Below, piece by piece: positions 1 to 5,586 of a stretch of 8,994 nt of DNA (position 1 is its first letter; each line of letters begins with the position of its first letter). The stretch covers positions 1-8,994 of the forward strand of contig JALVFB010000251.1 in assembly GCA_027030295.1 (NCBI GenBank), written 5' to 3'. The position numbers and the translations under genes are program-made. This DNA comes from Hyphomicrobiales bacterium (GTDB lineage: Bacteria; Pseudomonadota; Alphaproteobacteria; Rhizobiales; Aestuariivirgaceae). Under the pieces are notes generated by a model. The model did not search any database. It was given only the letters and a program-made list of their open reading frames with translations, and was not told the DNA's origin.

Positions 1-20
1 AGGCCGGACAGGCACCCCGC

Positions 21-1208
21 TCAGCCCGTTTCGTGCGCCAGCCGCTCCAGCGCCCGGCGCAGGCGCGCCAGTCCCTCTTTCAGTTCCGCGTCCGTGATCA
101 CGAGCGGCGGCAGCAGGCGCACCACGTTTTCGCCCGCGCCGCACACCAGCACCCGTTCTTCCAGCGCCAGGCGCACGAGATCGGTATTGGCCACGCCGTC
201 CTTCAGGCGCAGTCCGCGCATCAGCCCGCGCCCGCGCAGGCCCAGGATCACATTGGCAAAATCCTCCGCCAGCCGCCTCAGTGCCATGTCCAGCCTTTCC
301 GCCGCTTCCCGCACCCGCGGCAGGAAGGCGGAATTTTCCATCACGTCCAGCACCGCGTTCACCGCCGCCATGGCCAGCGGGTTGCCGCCGAAGGTGGAGC
401 CGTGCGTGCCCGGCGCCATGCCGGACGCCGCTTCCCGCGTTGCCAGGCAGGCGCCGACGGGAAAGCCGCCGCCCAGCCCCTTGGCGATGGCCATGATGTC
501 CGGCCACACCCCGGCGTGCTCGCAGGCGAACATGCGCCCGGTGCGCCCCATGCCGCACTGGATCTCGTCGAAAATGAGCAAGATGCCGTGCTCGTCGCAC
601 ACCGCCCGCAGGAAGCGCAGGAACTCGTCGGAAAAGGCGAAGATGCCGCCTTCGCCCTGCACCGGCTCCACGAGAATGGCCGCCACCTCCGGCGTGATCG
701 CCGACCGCACGGCCTTCTCGTTCCCGCGCGGCAGCTGGATGAATCCGGGGCAGCGCGGCTCGAAGCCCTCCAGATGCTTTTCGTTCCCGCCGGCCGCCAG
801 CGCCCCCAACGTGCGGCCATGAAAGGCGCCCTCGAAGGTGATGATGCGGTTCTTCTGCGGCTCGCCGGCGGCGGCGAAGTGCTTGCGCGCCACCTTGATC
901 GCCGCCTCGATGGCCTCCGCCCCGGAGTTGTTGAAGAACACCACGTCGGCGAAGGTCATGGCGCACAGCCTGGCCGCCGCCTTCTCGGCCTCGGGAATGT
1001 GGAACAGGTTGGAGACATGCCACAACCGCCGCGCCTGCTGTTCCACCGCTTCCACCAGGTGCGGATGACAATGGCCGACGGAAACCACCCCGACGCCCGC
1101 CAGCAGATCGATGTAATCCGCCCCTTGCGCGTCGAACAGGCGCGCGCCCTCGCCCCGCGCGAAGGCGACGTCGGCACGTGCGTAAGTGGGCATCAGGTGC
1201 GTTTCCAT
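21..1208 (-). CDS. argD: Acetylornithine aminotransferase (ArgD-type class III PLP aminotransferase)
   Basis: This 395-aa protein is a PLP-dependent aminotransferase that converts N-acetylglutamate semialdehyde to N2-acetylornithine in cytosolic arginine biosynthesis; family members may also act on succinyldiaminopimelate in lysine synthesis. Visible motifs are the cofactor phosphate loop NNSGAEA (about residues 93-99), GAFHGRT (127-132), LIFDEIQ with the pyridine-binding Asp214, the Schiff-base lysine Lys243 in AIAKGLGGGFPVGA, and STFGGNP further on. The length is normal for ArgD. I chose the ATG at 1208 because GGAGGG lies six bases upstream; an in-frame ATG at 1214 abuts that ribosome site, and the reading frame stays open to 1295. 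It diverges from gcrA, with its own sigma70-like promoter at 1297-1326. In alphaproteobacteria argF often follows argD, and it would lie off the left edge. Ornithine or 4-aminobutyrate aminotransferase is possible but less likely. Confidence 0.93.
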   Translation of the reverse strand: METHLMPTYARADVAFARGEGARLFDAQGADYIDLLAGVGVVSVGHCHPHLVEAVEQQARRLWHVSNLFHIPEAEKAAARLCAMTFADVVFFNNSGAEAIEAAIKVARKHFAAAGEPQKNRIITFEGAFHGRTLGALAAGGNEKHLEGFEPRCPGFIQLPRGNEKAVRSAITPEVAAILVEPVQGEGGIFAFSDEFLRFLRAVCDEHGILLIFDEIQCGMGRTGRMFACEHAGVWPDIMAIAKGLGGGFPVGACLATREAASGMAPGTHGSTFGGNPLAMAAVNAVLDVMENSAFLPRVREAAERLDMALRRLAEDFANVILGLRGRGLMRGLRLKDGVANTDLVRLALEERVLVCGAGENVVRLLPPLVITDAELKEGLARLRRALERLAHETG

Positions 1209-1296
1209 GACCATCCCTCCAGGCATGGCGCTTAGGAACGCGCAAGGCCGCCGCGCGCCATGCGTTCCGAATCGGCGCGAACGAAAAGAGGCCACG

Positions 1297-1326
1297 TGTA
1301 TAGGAACGCCCCGGTTGGCGAGTCAA
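1297..1326 (-). promoter_or_regulatory. Sigma70-like promoter of argD
   Basis: On the minus strand TTGACT (1326-1321) is followed after 18 bases by TATACA (1302-1297), which is close to the TTGACA/TATAAT consensus. Transcription would begin near 1290, giving a leader of about 80 bases before the ATG at 1208. The -35 hexamer overlaps a GANTC site (GACTC on the minus strand, 1324-1320), so adenine methylation by a CcrM-type enzyme would fall inside the -35 element. The right side of the -35 touches the inverted repeat at 1327-1362. Confidence 0.68.
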
Positions 1327-1362
1327 GTGCATGAGACAAGGGAAACATTCCATTTCATGCAC
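1327..1362. promoter_or_regulatory. Inverted repeat upstream of the argD -35 (candidate operator)
   Basis: Perfect 8-bp arms GTGCATGA (1327-1334) and TCATGCAC (1355-1362) are separated by 20 bases. Each arm is followed outward by two bases and then a GAGTC (1320-1324 and 1365-1369), so the unit reads GANTC-N2-arm-N20-arm-N2-GANTC. The left arm abuts the argD -35. The geometry suits a dimeric transcription factor upstream of, or overlapping, polymerase. No known operator is recognised; it does not resemble the E. coli ARG box. Function is inferred only from position and symmetry. Confidence 0.5.
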
Positions 1363-1403
1363 CTGAGTCAACTCGCCGCATCGACAGAATCCGGGCGCCG
1401 GCG

Positions 1404-1419
1404 TTTACTTTTGCTTAAC
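1404..1419 (+). promoter_or_regulatory. CtrA-like box upstream of gcrA
   Basis: TTTA-CTTTTGC-TTAAC matches the full CtrA consensus TTAA-N7-TTAAC at all but one base, with the correct spacing, in DNA where TTAA is rare. A hairpin with arms CCAGCC (1424-1429) and GGCTGG (1434-1439) lies just downstream. In Caulobacter, CtrA represses gcrA, so a site in this region is expected. No CtrA gene is in the window, and one near-consensus match could be chance. Confidence 0.42.
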
Positions 1420-1455
1420 CAAACCAGCCACGCGGCTGGGGAAAACGGGTTGGTC

Positions 1456-1484
1456 AGGGTTGGGCCGATTCGGCATGATATAGT
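1456..1484 (+). promoter_or_regulatory. Candidate gcrA promoter with GANTC between -35 and -10
   Basis: TATAGT (1479-1484) is a good -10 hexamer in an AT-rich patch. Seventeen bases upstream there is only a poor -35 (AGGGTT, 1456-1461). A GATTC at 1467-1471 sits in the spacer, which is the arrangement described for GcrA/CcrM-dependent promoters in Caulobacter. If it is correct, the leader to the ATG at 1639 is about 148 bases and contains a possible hairpin (CTCCGC 1542-1547 with GCGGAG 1562-1567, extended by CCGT/ACGG) and the GANTC palindrome at 1576-1588. The weak -35 keeps confidence modest. Confidence 0.4.
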
Positions 1485-1638
1485 ATTTTCATCATCGTAT
1501 CGGCACCACATGTAGCACACATACAGGCAGGCAACCGTCCGCTCCGCATGCCAATGCGCTTGCGGAGACGGGCCGGGATTCCGAATCCGGAAACACGGAA
1601 CGGCAATGTCATCATCTTCAGGGAAGGGGGCGAACGCC

Positions 1639-2196
1639 ATGAGCAGCAAGACCAAGGGCAAGGGGCGTCAGAGCGTGTGGAACGAGGAACTCATCCAGCG
1701 CATGCTGGAATTGTGGAAGGAAGGAAAGAGCGCTTCCTGCATGGCGCGGGAGCTGAGCGAGATGGCCGGCAAGGAGCTTAGCCGCAACGCCGTCATCGGC
1801 AAGCTGCACCGCATGCGCAAGGCCGGGCTGATCAGCGAGAGCGACGAGCCTCCGGCGCAACGCCAGACGTCCCGCAAGGCCGAGCCGGCGCGGGCACAGA
1901 AGAAGCCCTCCCGCCCCGTCTCCAGCGGCGCCCTGGCGCTGGAGACGAAGGCGCGGCCCGAAGCCGCGCCGGAGGCCGAAACCGCGCCGCGGCTGGAGGT
2001 GGTGGCCGAGGAGAAGGGGCTGGTGGCCGACATCATGGATTTGACGCAATTCACCTGCAAGTGGCCCATCGGCGATCCCACCGAGGAAGGGTTCTGCTAT
2101 TGCGGCCGCAAGCCCAAGGCCGGTTCGCCCTACTGCGCGCACCACGCCGCCATCGCCTACACCTCGCCGGATGGCCGCCGCCGCGCCACCGGCTGA
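1639..2196 (+). CDS. gcrA: GcrA family cell-cycle regulator
   Basis: This 185-aa protein resembles GcrA, the alphaproteobacterial factor that binds sigma70 and stimulates open-complex formation at promoters with methylated GANTC sites. Residues 12-63 form the N-terminal helix-turn-helix, beginning WNEELI, with WKEGKSASCMARELS and then RNAVIGKLHRM, close to the family's RNAVIGKVHRL. Residues 65-130 are a low-complexity Ala/Glu/Pro linker. Residues 131-176 are the conserved C-terminal sigma-interacting region: CKWPIGDP, FCYCG and PYCAHHAAIAY, with Cys140, Cys155, Cys166 and His169. Five or six extra residues separate the second and recognition helices compared with Caulobacter GcrA as I remember it. 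Start: GGGGG eight bases before ATG 1639; an upstream in-frame ATG at 1606 would add 11 residues. The gene is divergent from argD and ends at a strong terminator. Confidence 0.88.
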   Translation: MSSKTKGKGRQSVWNEELIQRMLELWKEGKSASCMARELSEMAGKELSRNAVIGKLHRMRKAGLISESDEPPAQRQTSRKAEPARAQKKPSRPVSSGALALETKARPEAAPEAETAPRLEVVAEEKGLVADIMDLTQFTCKWPIGDPTEEGFCYCGRKPKAGSPYCAHHAAIAYTSPDGRRRATG

Positions 2197-2222
2197 GGGC
2201 GTTCCGAAGCCTGCACGACACG

Positions 2223-2250
2223 GGGGAGCGGGCTTGCCGCTCCCCTTTTT
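2223..2250 (+). terminator. Intrinsic terminator of gcrA
   Basis: A perfect 9-bp stem (GGGGAGCGG, 2223-2231; CCGCTCCCC, 2237-2245) with a five-base loop is followed by TTTTT, 27 bases after the gcrA stop. The last T is the first base of the convergent LOG gene's stop codon complement. On the minus strand there is no T tract, so it should act mainly for gcrA. Confidence 0.88.
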
Positions 2251-3161
2251 CACGCCGCCCCGTTCTTCAGCGGATTGCCGCCGTAATGGTCGTGAATGGC
2301 GGCCACCGCCTCTTCCGCCGTGTCGACGATGGTGAACAGCTTCAGGTCTTCCGGGCTGATGGTGCCCACCTCCACCAGCAGGTCGAAGTTGATGAGCCGC
2401 GGCCAGAAATCCCTGCCCACGAGAATCACGGGCATGACGCGGCTCTTGCCCGTCTGGATCAGCGTGAGTGTCTTGAACAGCTCGTCCATGGTGCCGAACC
2501 CGCCGGGAAAGATGACCATGGCGATGGAGCGCAGCATGAAATGCATCTTGCGGATGGCGAAGTAGTGAAAGTCGAAGCACAGTCCCGGCGTGATGTAGCG
2601 GTTCGGCACCTGCTCGTGCGGCAGCTGGATGTTGAGCGCCACGGAAGGCGCGCCGGCCTCGTATGCCCCGCGGTTGGCGGCCTCCATGATGCCCGGTCCG
2701 CCGCCGGTCATGATCGCCACGTCGTCGCGCCCGTGCAGCAGGGCATCGGCGGAAACGAGCGCGGCGAATCGCCGGGCCTCCTCATACCAGCGCGCATTGG
2801 CGAGATCCCGTTCCGCCAGTTTCAACGCCTGTTTCCGCTCCCCATCGTCGGGATTTTCCTTCAGCGCCCGTCGCGCCGCCGCCACGCGCTTCAGCGCCAC
2901 CTCCTCCGGCAGGGTGCGGGCCGAACCGAATACCACGATGCAGCGGCGGATGCCGGCCATGCGCAGGGCCCGGTCCGGCTTGTGATATTCCATCATCAGG
3001 CGCACGCCGCGCAGCTCGGGCAGGCGAATATAGTCCTCGTCCAGCCAGGCCAGCCGATAGCTGGGTGAATCCCCGCAAGGATGGTCTTCCAGCGCCTCGC
3101 CCACTTCGCTCAACGGGCCGATGCGGTGTTTTGTCTTCTTGCCGTTGCCGTTCCTGCTCAT
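2250..3161 (-). CDS. LOG family protein (nucleotide 5'-monophosphate N-glycosidase fold)
   Basis: This 303-aa cytosolic protein belongs to the LOG ('lysine decarboxylase-like', TIGR00730-type) family, whose studied members split the base from a nucleoside monophosphate, for example cytokinin ribotides or AMP. The family signatures are present: VVFGSA (76-81) opening the Rossmann-like fold, GGGPGIMEAAN (153-163), an Arg-Lys at about 204-205, and PGGFGTMDE (219-227), which carries the active-site Gly-rich loop and Glu. About 70 residues precede the core and a charged helical segment (about 85-130) is inserted after the first strand, so it is longer than the approximately 190-aa plant-type LOG. 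The substrate cannot be told from sequence. Start: AGGA seven bases before ATG 3161. It is convergent with gcrA and lies downstream of the sodB terminator. Confidence 0.85.
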   Translation of the reverse strand: MSRNGNGKKTKHRIGPLSEVGEALEDHPCGDSPSYRLAWLDEDYIRLPELRGVRLMMEYHKPDRALRMAGIRRCIVVFGSARTLPEEVALKRVAAARRALKENPDDGERKQALKLAERDLANARWYEEARRFAALVSADALLHGRDDVAIMTGGGPGIMEAANRGAYEAGAPSVALNIQLPHEQVPNRYITPGLCFDFHYFAIRKMHFMLRSIAMVIFPGGFGTMDELFKTLTLIQTGKSRVMPVILVGRDFWPRLINFDLLVEVGTISPEDLKLFTIVDTAEEAVAAIHDHYGGNPLKNGAA

Positions 3162-3181
3162 GGTTCATTCCTGTTTCGGGA

Positions 3182-3218
3182 AAGGAAAAGGCGCCAACGA
3201 CGCAGGGGCCGTTGGCGC
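3182..3218 (-). terminator. Intrinsic terminator of sodB
   Basis: Read on the minus strand, GCGCCAACG (3218-3210) and CGTTGGCGC (3199-3191) form a perfect 9-bp stem with a 10-base loop, followed by CTTTTCCTT. It lies 35 bases after the sodB stop and about 20 bases before the LOG start, so LOG is either expressed by read-through or from a promoter overlapping this element. Confidence 0.72.
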
Positions 3219-3252
3219 GCTCAAGCGTAACCCGCAAGGGAAAAGAAATGGT

Positions 3253-3858
3253 TCACGCCACCCTTTCGAGATTGGCTTCGGCGAATTCCCAGTTGGCCAG
3301 GTGATCGACGAACACCTCCAGGAACTTCGGGCGCAGGTTGCGATAGTCGATGTAATAGGCGTGCTCCCACACGTCGCAGCAGATGATGGGAGTGGCGCCG
3401 TGCACGAACGGGTTCTCCGCGTTCGGCGTCTTCATGATCTCCAGCTTGCCGTCCTTGAAGACGAGCCACGCCCAGCCGGAACCGAACTGGGTGACGCCGG
3501 CGTTGATGAATTCCTCGCGGAACTTGTCGAAGCCGCCGAAGGCGTCATTGATCGCCGCCTCCAGTCGGCCCGGCAGCTTCGCGCCGCCGCCGCCCGGCTT
3601 CATGCCGTCGAAGAAGAAGGTGTGGTTGAACACCTGCGCGGCGTTGTTGAACAGCCCCGGATTCCTGCCGAAGCTCTCCCTGATGATGGTGAGCTCGTCG
3701 GCGTCCTCCAGCCCGGATCCGGCCAGCAGCTTGTTGGCGTTGGTCACGTAGGCCGCGTGATGCTTGTCGTGGTGATACTCCAGCGTCTCCGCCGACATGT
3801 GCGGTTGCAGGGCGTCGTAGGCATAGGGCAGGTCGGGCAGCTTGAATTCATGGGCCAT
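3253..3858 (-). CDS. sodB: Superoxide dismutase, iron type
   Basis: This 201-aa enzyme dismutates superoxide to oxygen and hydrogen peroxide. The four metal ligands are in their usual places: His29 (EYHHDKHH), His79 (AAQVFNHTFFF), Asp162 and His166 (DVWEHAYYIDY). Gln75, four residues before the second His, is the active-site Gln position typical of Fe-SOD, where Mn-SOD carries Gly; the GSGWAWLV segment agrees. There is no signal peptide, so it is cytosolic. Start: GGGAG eight bases upstream of ATG 3858; the reading frame is open to 3891 but that extension has no ribosome site. The gene stands between two other minus-strand genes and has its own terminator. I saw no clear -35/-10 pair or Fur-like box in 3859-4022; a cambialistic Fe/Mn enzyme cannot be excluded. 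Confidence 0.95.
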   Translation of the reverse strand: MAHEFKLPDLPYAYDALQPHMSAETLEYHHDKHHAAYVTNANKLLAGSGLEDADELTIIRESFGRNPGLFNNAAQVFNHTFFFDGMKPGGGGAKLPGRLEAAINDAFGGFDKFREEFINAGVTQFGSGWAWLVFKDGKLEIMKTPNAENPFVHGATPIICCDVWEHAYYIDYRNLRPKFLEVFVDHLANWEFAEANLERVA

Positions 3859-4022
3859 GATGGTTTCTCCCTCGTGTTCAAGGAAAGACATGATGCCGCA
3901 CCACCGCCGCGATGGGTGATGCGGTCATCGGATGTATTGCAACAGCCGTCGTCAGGGTAGAGGCTGTGGCGGCGTTCGCCAAGCGCGGCATTTCCGCCAG
4001 GCGGAAGAGAAGGCCGGCGCCC

Positions 4023-4541
4023 TCAGCCGGCGATGAGCGTCTGCCACCAGCTCAGCGTATAGGCGTAGATGCCGCCCGCCGCGATGGCCGCGCCATAGGG
4101 CAGCTTCACGTTGTAGGACATGACCTTGCGCAGGGTGGCGTCGCCCTGCATCCACACGCCATACTCGATTTGCAGTGCTCGCCACAACCACATGATGGCG
4201 GCCAGCGCGCCGCCGGCCAGCGCCGTCATGATGCCGTATTCGATCAGATGGTTCCAGTCGATCCAGATGGCCACCGCCGAGATCATCTTGGCGTCGCCGC
4301 CGCCGAACTTGCTGGGAGGCAGAAACATGTAGACGAGGAACATGGCGACGAACACCGCGCCGAAGGAGGCCAGGTGCCAGACGAAGACGTCCCACGGCAT
4401 GCCGGCGATCAGCGCCACGGGAAAGAAGCTGCCGAAAATCATCAGATTGGTGCGATTGGTGATGCGGTAGTGCCAGAAATCATCCACCGCCGCGTAAATT
4501 GCCAGCGCGGGAAAGACGGAAAGCAACAACATCTTGAACAT
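4023..4541 (-). CDS. cpaA: CpaA/TadV-type prepilin peptidase (A24 family)
   Basis: This 172-aa inner-membrane aspartic protease is predicted to remove the leader from Flp prepilins. The two catalytic aspartates of the A24 family are visible: one in the AVDDFWHYRITN segment (Asp20 or Asp21) and Asp83 in FGGGDAKM. Hydrophobic stretches at about 3-19, 34-48, 58-76, 103-120 and 146-165 indicate several membrane helices, and the long N-terminal methylase domain of PilD is absent, as in CpaA/TadV. Start: ATG 4541 has AAGGG ten bases upstream; a GTG at 4550 lies one base from that site and is less likely. It lies 3' of the two pilin genes on the same strand but beyond their terminator. The preceding 4551-4681 stretch holds a 16-bp perfect palindrome (4656-4671) and no promoter I can defend. 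Confidence 0.9.
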   Translation of the reverse strand: MFKMLLLSVFPALAIYAAVDDFWHYRITNRTNLMIFGSFFPVALIAGMPWDVFVWHLASFGAVFVAMFLVYMFLPPSKFGGGDAKMISAVAIWIDWNHLIEYGIMTALAGGALAAIMWLWRALQIEYGVWMQGDATLRKVMSYNVKLPYGAAIAAGGIYAYTLSWWQTLIAG

Positions 4542-4681
4542 CGCGAACACACCCTTTCTGTGGCGCCGATTCCCTGGTTTCGACCATGGCCAAAAGAGGT
4601 TGCGATCGGCTTAACGGCGAGCGCGGGAAATTCATGGATTGCCGCTGCGACGCCAGCCGCCCGCGGGCGGCGGGCCCCATG

Positions 4682-4711
4682 AAAAAACCCCGCCGACGGA
4701 TGCCGGCGGGG
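4682..4711 (-). terminator. Intrinsic terminator of the pilin genes
   Basis: On the minus strand CCCCGCCG (4711-4704) and CGGCGGGG (4695-4688) form an 8-bp GC stem with an eight-base loop, followed by TTTTTT (4687-4682). It begins 27 bases after the stop of the downstream pilin gene and separates the pilin transcript from cpaA. Confidence 0.88.
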
Positions 4712-4738
4712 CGATGCGGTCGGCTTCTCGCCGTCGCC

Positions 4739-4897
4739 TTACATCTTGGACGAGATCTTGCCGAAGGTGGACTGGAGCTTGGACTTGATGGTCGGCATCA
4801 CGGCCACCAGCGCCAGACCCGTGGCCGCCGCGATCAGGCCATACTCGATGGCGGTGGCGCCGGACTCATCCTTGAAGAAACGAGCAACCTTGTTCAT
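4739..4897 (-). CDS. flp: Flp family type IVb pilin, downstream copy
   Basis: This 52-aa prepilin is the structural subunit of a Tad/Flp pilus. A short basic leader (residues 1-13, MNKVARFFKDESG) ends at the processing site Gly13|Ala14, followed by ATAIEYG, with Glu18 at +5 and the adjacent Tyr typical of Flp pilins; then a hydrophobic helix (about 19-36) and a basic tail. Processing would leave 39 residues in the membrane for pilus assembly. The product is identical to that of the upstream copy at 4979-5137 and the DNA differs at a single synonymous base (4859). Start: ATG 4897 is preceded by an AGGA-containing purine-rich tract; a longer in-frame start at 4930 would spoil the leader. It is transcribed after the upstream copy, with an 81-base gap, and is followed by a terminator. 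Confidence 0.93.
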   Translation of the reverse strand: MNKVARFFKDESGATAIEYGLIAAATGLALVAVMPTIKSKLQSTFGKISSKM

Positions 4898-4942
4898 TTT
4901 CCTGTTTCCTTTTTCCGTGTTGTTCCGCAATCCGGGAGGTGA

Positions 4943-4967
4943 CGGAAGCGGCTCGCGGCCGCTTCCG
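4943..4967 (-). other. Hairpin between the two pilin genes
   Basis: Perfect 10-bp arms (CGGAAGCGGC, 4943-4952; GCCGCTTCCG, 4958-4967) with a five-base loop begin 11 bases after the stop of the upstream pilin. No T tract follows on either strand, so it is not a standard terminator. It could stabilise the upstream pilin mRNA or partly attenuate read-through, giving the two identical pilins unequal expression; that is inference. Confidence 0.55.
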
Positions 4968-4978
4968 CCCCGGGCGTC

Positions 4979-5137
4979 TTACATCTTGGACGAGATCTTG
5001 CCGAAGGTGGACTGGAGCTTGGACTTGATGGTCGGCATCACGGCCACCAGCGCCAGACCCGTGGCCGCCGCGATCAGGCCATACTCGATGGCGGTGGCAC
5101 CGGACTCATCCTTGAAGAAACGAGCAACCTTGTTCAT
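4979..5137 (-). CDS. flp: Flp family type IVb pilin, upstream copy
   Basis: This gene encodes the same 52-aa Flp prepilin as its neighbour: leader to Gly13, ATAIEYG with Glu18 at +5, hydrophobic helix to about residue 36, and basic C-terminus. The ribosome site is strong, AAGGAG seven bases before ATG 5137, better than that of the downstream copy, so this is probably the more highly translated gene. It is the promoter-proximal gene of the pair; a CtrA-like box lies about 97 bases upstream (5234-5248), and pilA is a direct CtrA target in Caulobacter. The length fits Flp pilins, which are commonly 50-70 residues. The assembly machinery (CpaB-F, TadB/C) is not in the window. Confidence 0.94.
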   Translation of the reverse strand: MNKVARFFKDESGATAIEYGLIAAATGLALVAVMPTIKSKLQSTFGKISSKM

Positions 5138-5233
5138 GGTTCTACTCCTTGGCTTGCTACTCACGTTGCACACGTGGTTCTGAAAGGAAATGACTGTTCC
5201 TCCCGAACCGAGGCCAACCCTACCGGCCGGGAA

Positions 5234-5248
5234 TTAACATGACGTAAA
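5234..5248 (-). promoter_or_regulatory. CtrA-like box upstream of the pilin genes
   Basis: On the minus strand TTTA-CGTCATG-TTAA matches CtrA's TTAA-N7-TTAA with one mismatch and the exact seven-base spacer. It lies about 97 bases upstream of the first pilin ATG, a plausible activator position. Direct activation of pilA by CtrA is established in Caulobacter; applying it here is inference. I could not identify a convincing -10 downstream. Confidence 0.42.
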
Positions 5249-5489
5249 ATGGAACGTGGACTTTGCTTGCTTCTTCATCTCCGTGAAAAGTGGTTAAATG
5301 ATAATTTCTTCTAACAATAGGATTTGGTGTTTTCCGTATAAAAGACTATTTTGGTGGTATGATGCGACCGGCACGGACTTTTGTGGCTGTATTACTGTTT
5401 ATTGTCGGGGTTCATTCGCCACGCCGGAATGGACGAATCCCAGGAGACGGCGCCTTTCTTCCCCTTTTTTCGCCATGCCGGAAACGGCG

Positions 5490-5518
5490 TTGAGATTTGC
5501 GCCATCGCGCGGTATATG
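5490..5518 (+). promoter_or_regulatory. Candidate promoter of the response regulator
   Basis: TTGAGA (5490-5495) and TATATG (5513-5518) are separated by 17 bases. The -35 matches five of six consensus bases and the -10 four of six. Transcription would start near 5525, giving a leader of about 60 bases to the ATG at 5587. It is the best pair found upstream of this gene. Confidence 0.45.
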
Positions 5519-5586
5519 AACAGAAAGTCCGGGGGTTGGCGGGCCGCCGCCGGGACTGCGCCGCCGGAAGGCAGGGGGAGCGCATC

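Larger units (their letters stand above)
1269..1587. promoter_or_regulatory. Cluster of seven GANTC (CcrM-type) methylation sites
   Basis: GANTC sites occur at 1269 (GAATC), 1320 (GAGTC), 1365 (GAGTC), 1387 (GAATC), 1467 (GATTC), 1577 (GATTC) and 1583 (GAATC), all inside the argD/gcrA intergenic region. By eye I count only 14 elsewhere in the window. The last two form a head-to-head palindrome, GGATTC-C-GAATCC (1576-1588). In Caulobacter, GcrA with sigma70 acts at promoters carrying CcrM-methylated GANTC, so a cluster beside gcrA itself suggests methylation-dependent or autogenous control. That functional reading is inference; the sites are directly seen. Confidence 0.6.
4739..5137. repeat. 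Tandem 159-bp direct repeat (duplicated pilin CDS)
   Basis: Positions 4739-4897 and 4979-5137 are identical at 158 of 159 bases, offset by exactly 240; the one difference is G at 4859 against A at 5099, a synonymous Gly codon. Identity stops at the start codon on one side and the stop codon on the other, and the flanks look unrelated. This points to recent duplication or ongoing gene conversion limited to the coding sequence. Confidence 0.95.
5138..5586. other. AT-rich divergent control region between pilins and response regulator
   Basis: No convincing gene lies here. GC falls to about 40% across 5221-5400, and to about one third in 5281-5340, against a clearly GC-rich background. The region contains a CtrA-like box (5234-5248), an additional TTAA at 5294, a candidate plus-strand promoter (5490-5518) and a GANTC site at 5435. 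Short open frames such as 5298-5519 lack the codon bias of the neighbours and have no ribosome site. A small RNA is possible, but I found no hairpin with a T tract to support one. Confidence 0.5.

Noticed and set aside
33..1235. 400-codon plus-strand open frame opposite argD
   Set aside because: It is the GC-rich antisense shadow of argD: its translation is rich in His, Arg, Gln and Ala with no recognisable domain, while the opposite strand has every ArgD motif.
1618..2580. 320-codon minus-strand open frame across gcrA and the end of the LOG gene
   Set aside because: It runs through the gcrA terminator, has no ribosome site or domain, and overlaps two well-supported genes.
4656..4671. 16-bp perfect palindrome GCCGCCCGCGGGCGGC upstream of cpaA
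   Set aside because: Short GC-only palindromes arise easily at this base composition, and it matches no known operator.
2061..4682. Three long plus-strand open frames (2061-3068, 3121-3960, 3912-4682)
   Set aside because: They are antisense to the LOG gene, sodB and cpaA; their composition is that of reverse-strand GC-rich shadows.
4739..5137. The 240-base periodic repeat as a CRISPR or minisatellite
   Set aside because: There are only two units and the repeated part is exactly a pilin coding sequence.
4746..5183. Plus-strand frame with an internal 80-residue repeat, resembling a repeat protein
   Set aside because: The repeat is the antisense image of the duplicated pilin genes, not a separate coding region.
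5298..5519. 73-codon frame in the AT-rich region
   Set aside because: No ribosome site, no codon bias like the neighbours, and it crosses the best promoter candidate for the response regulator.
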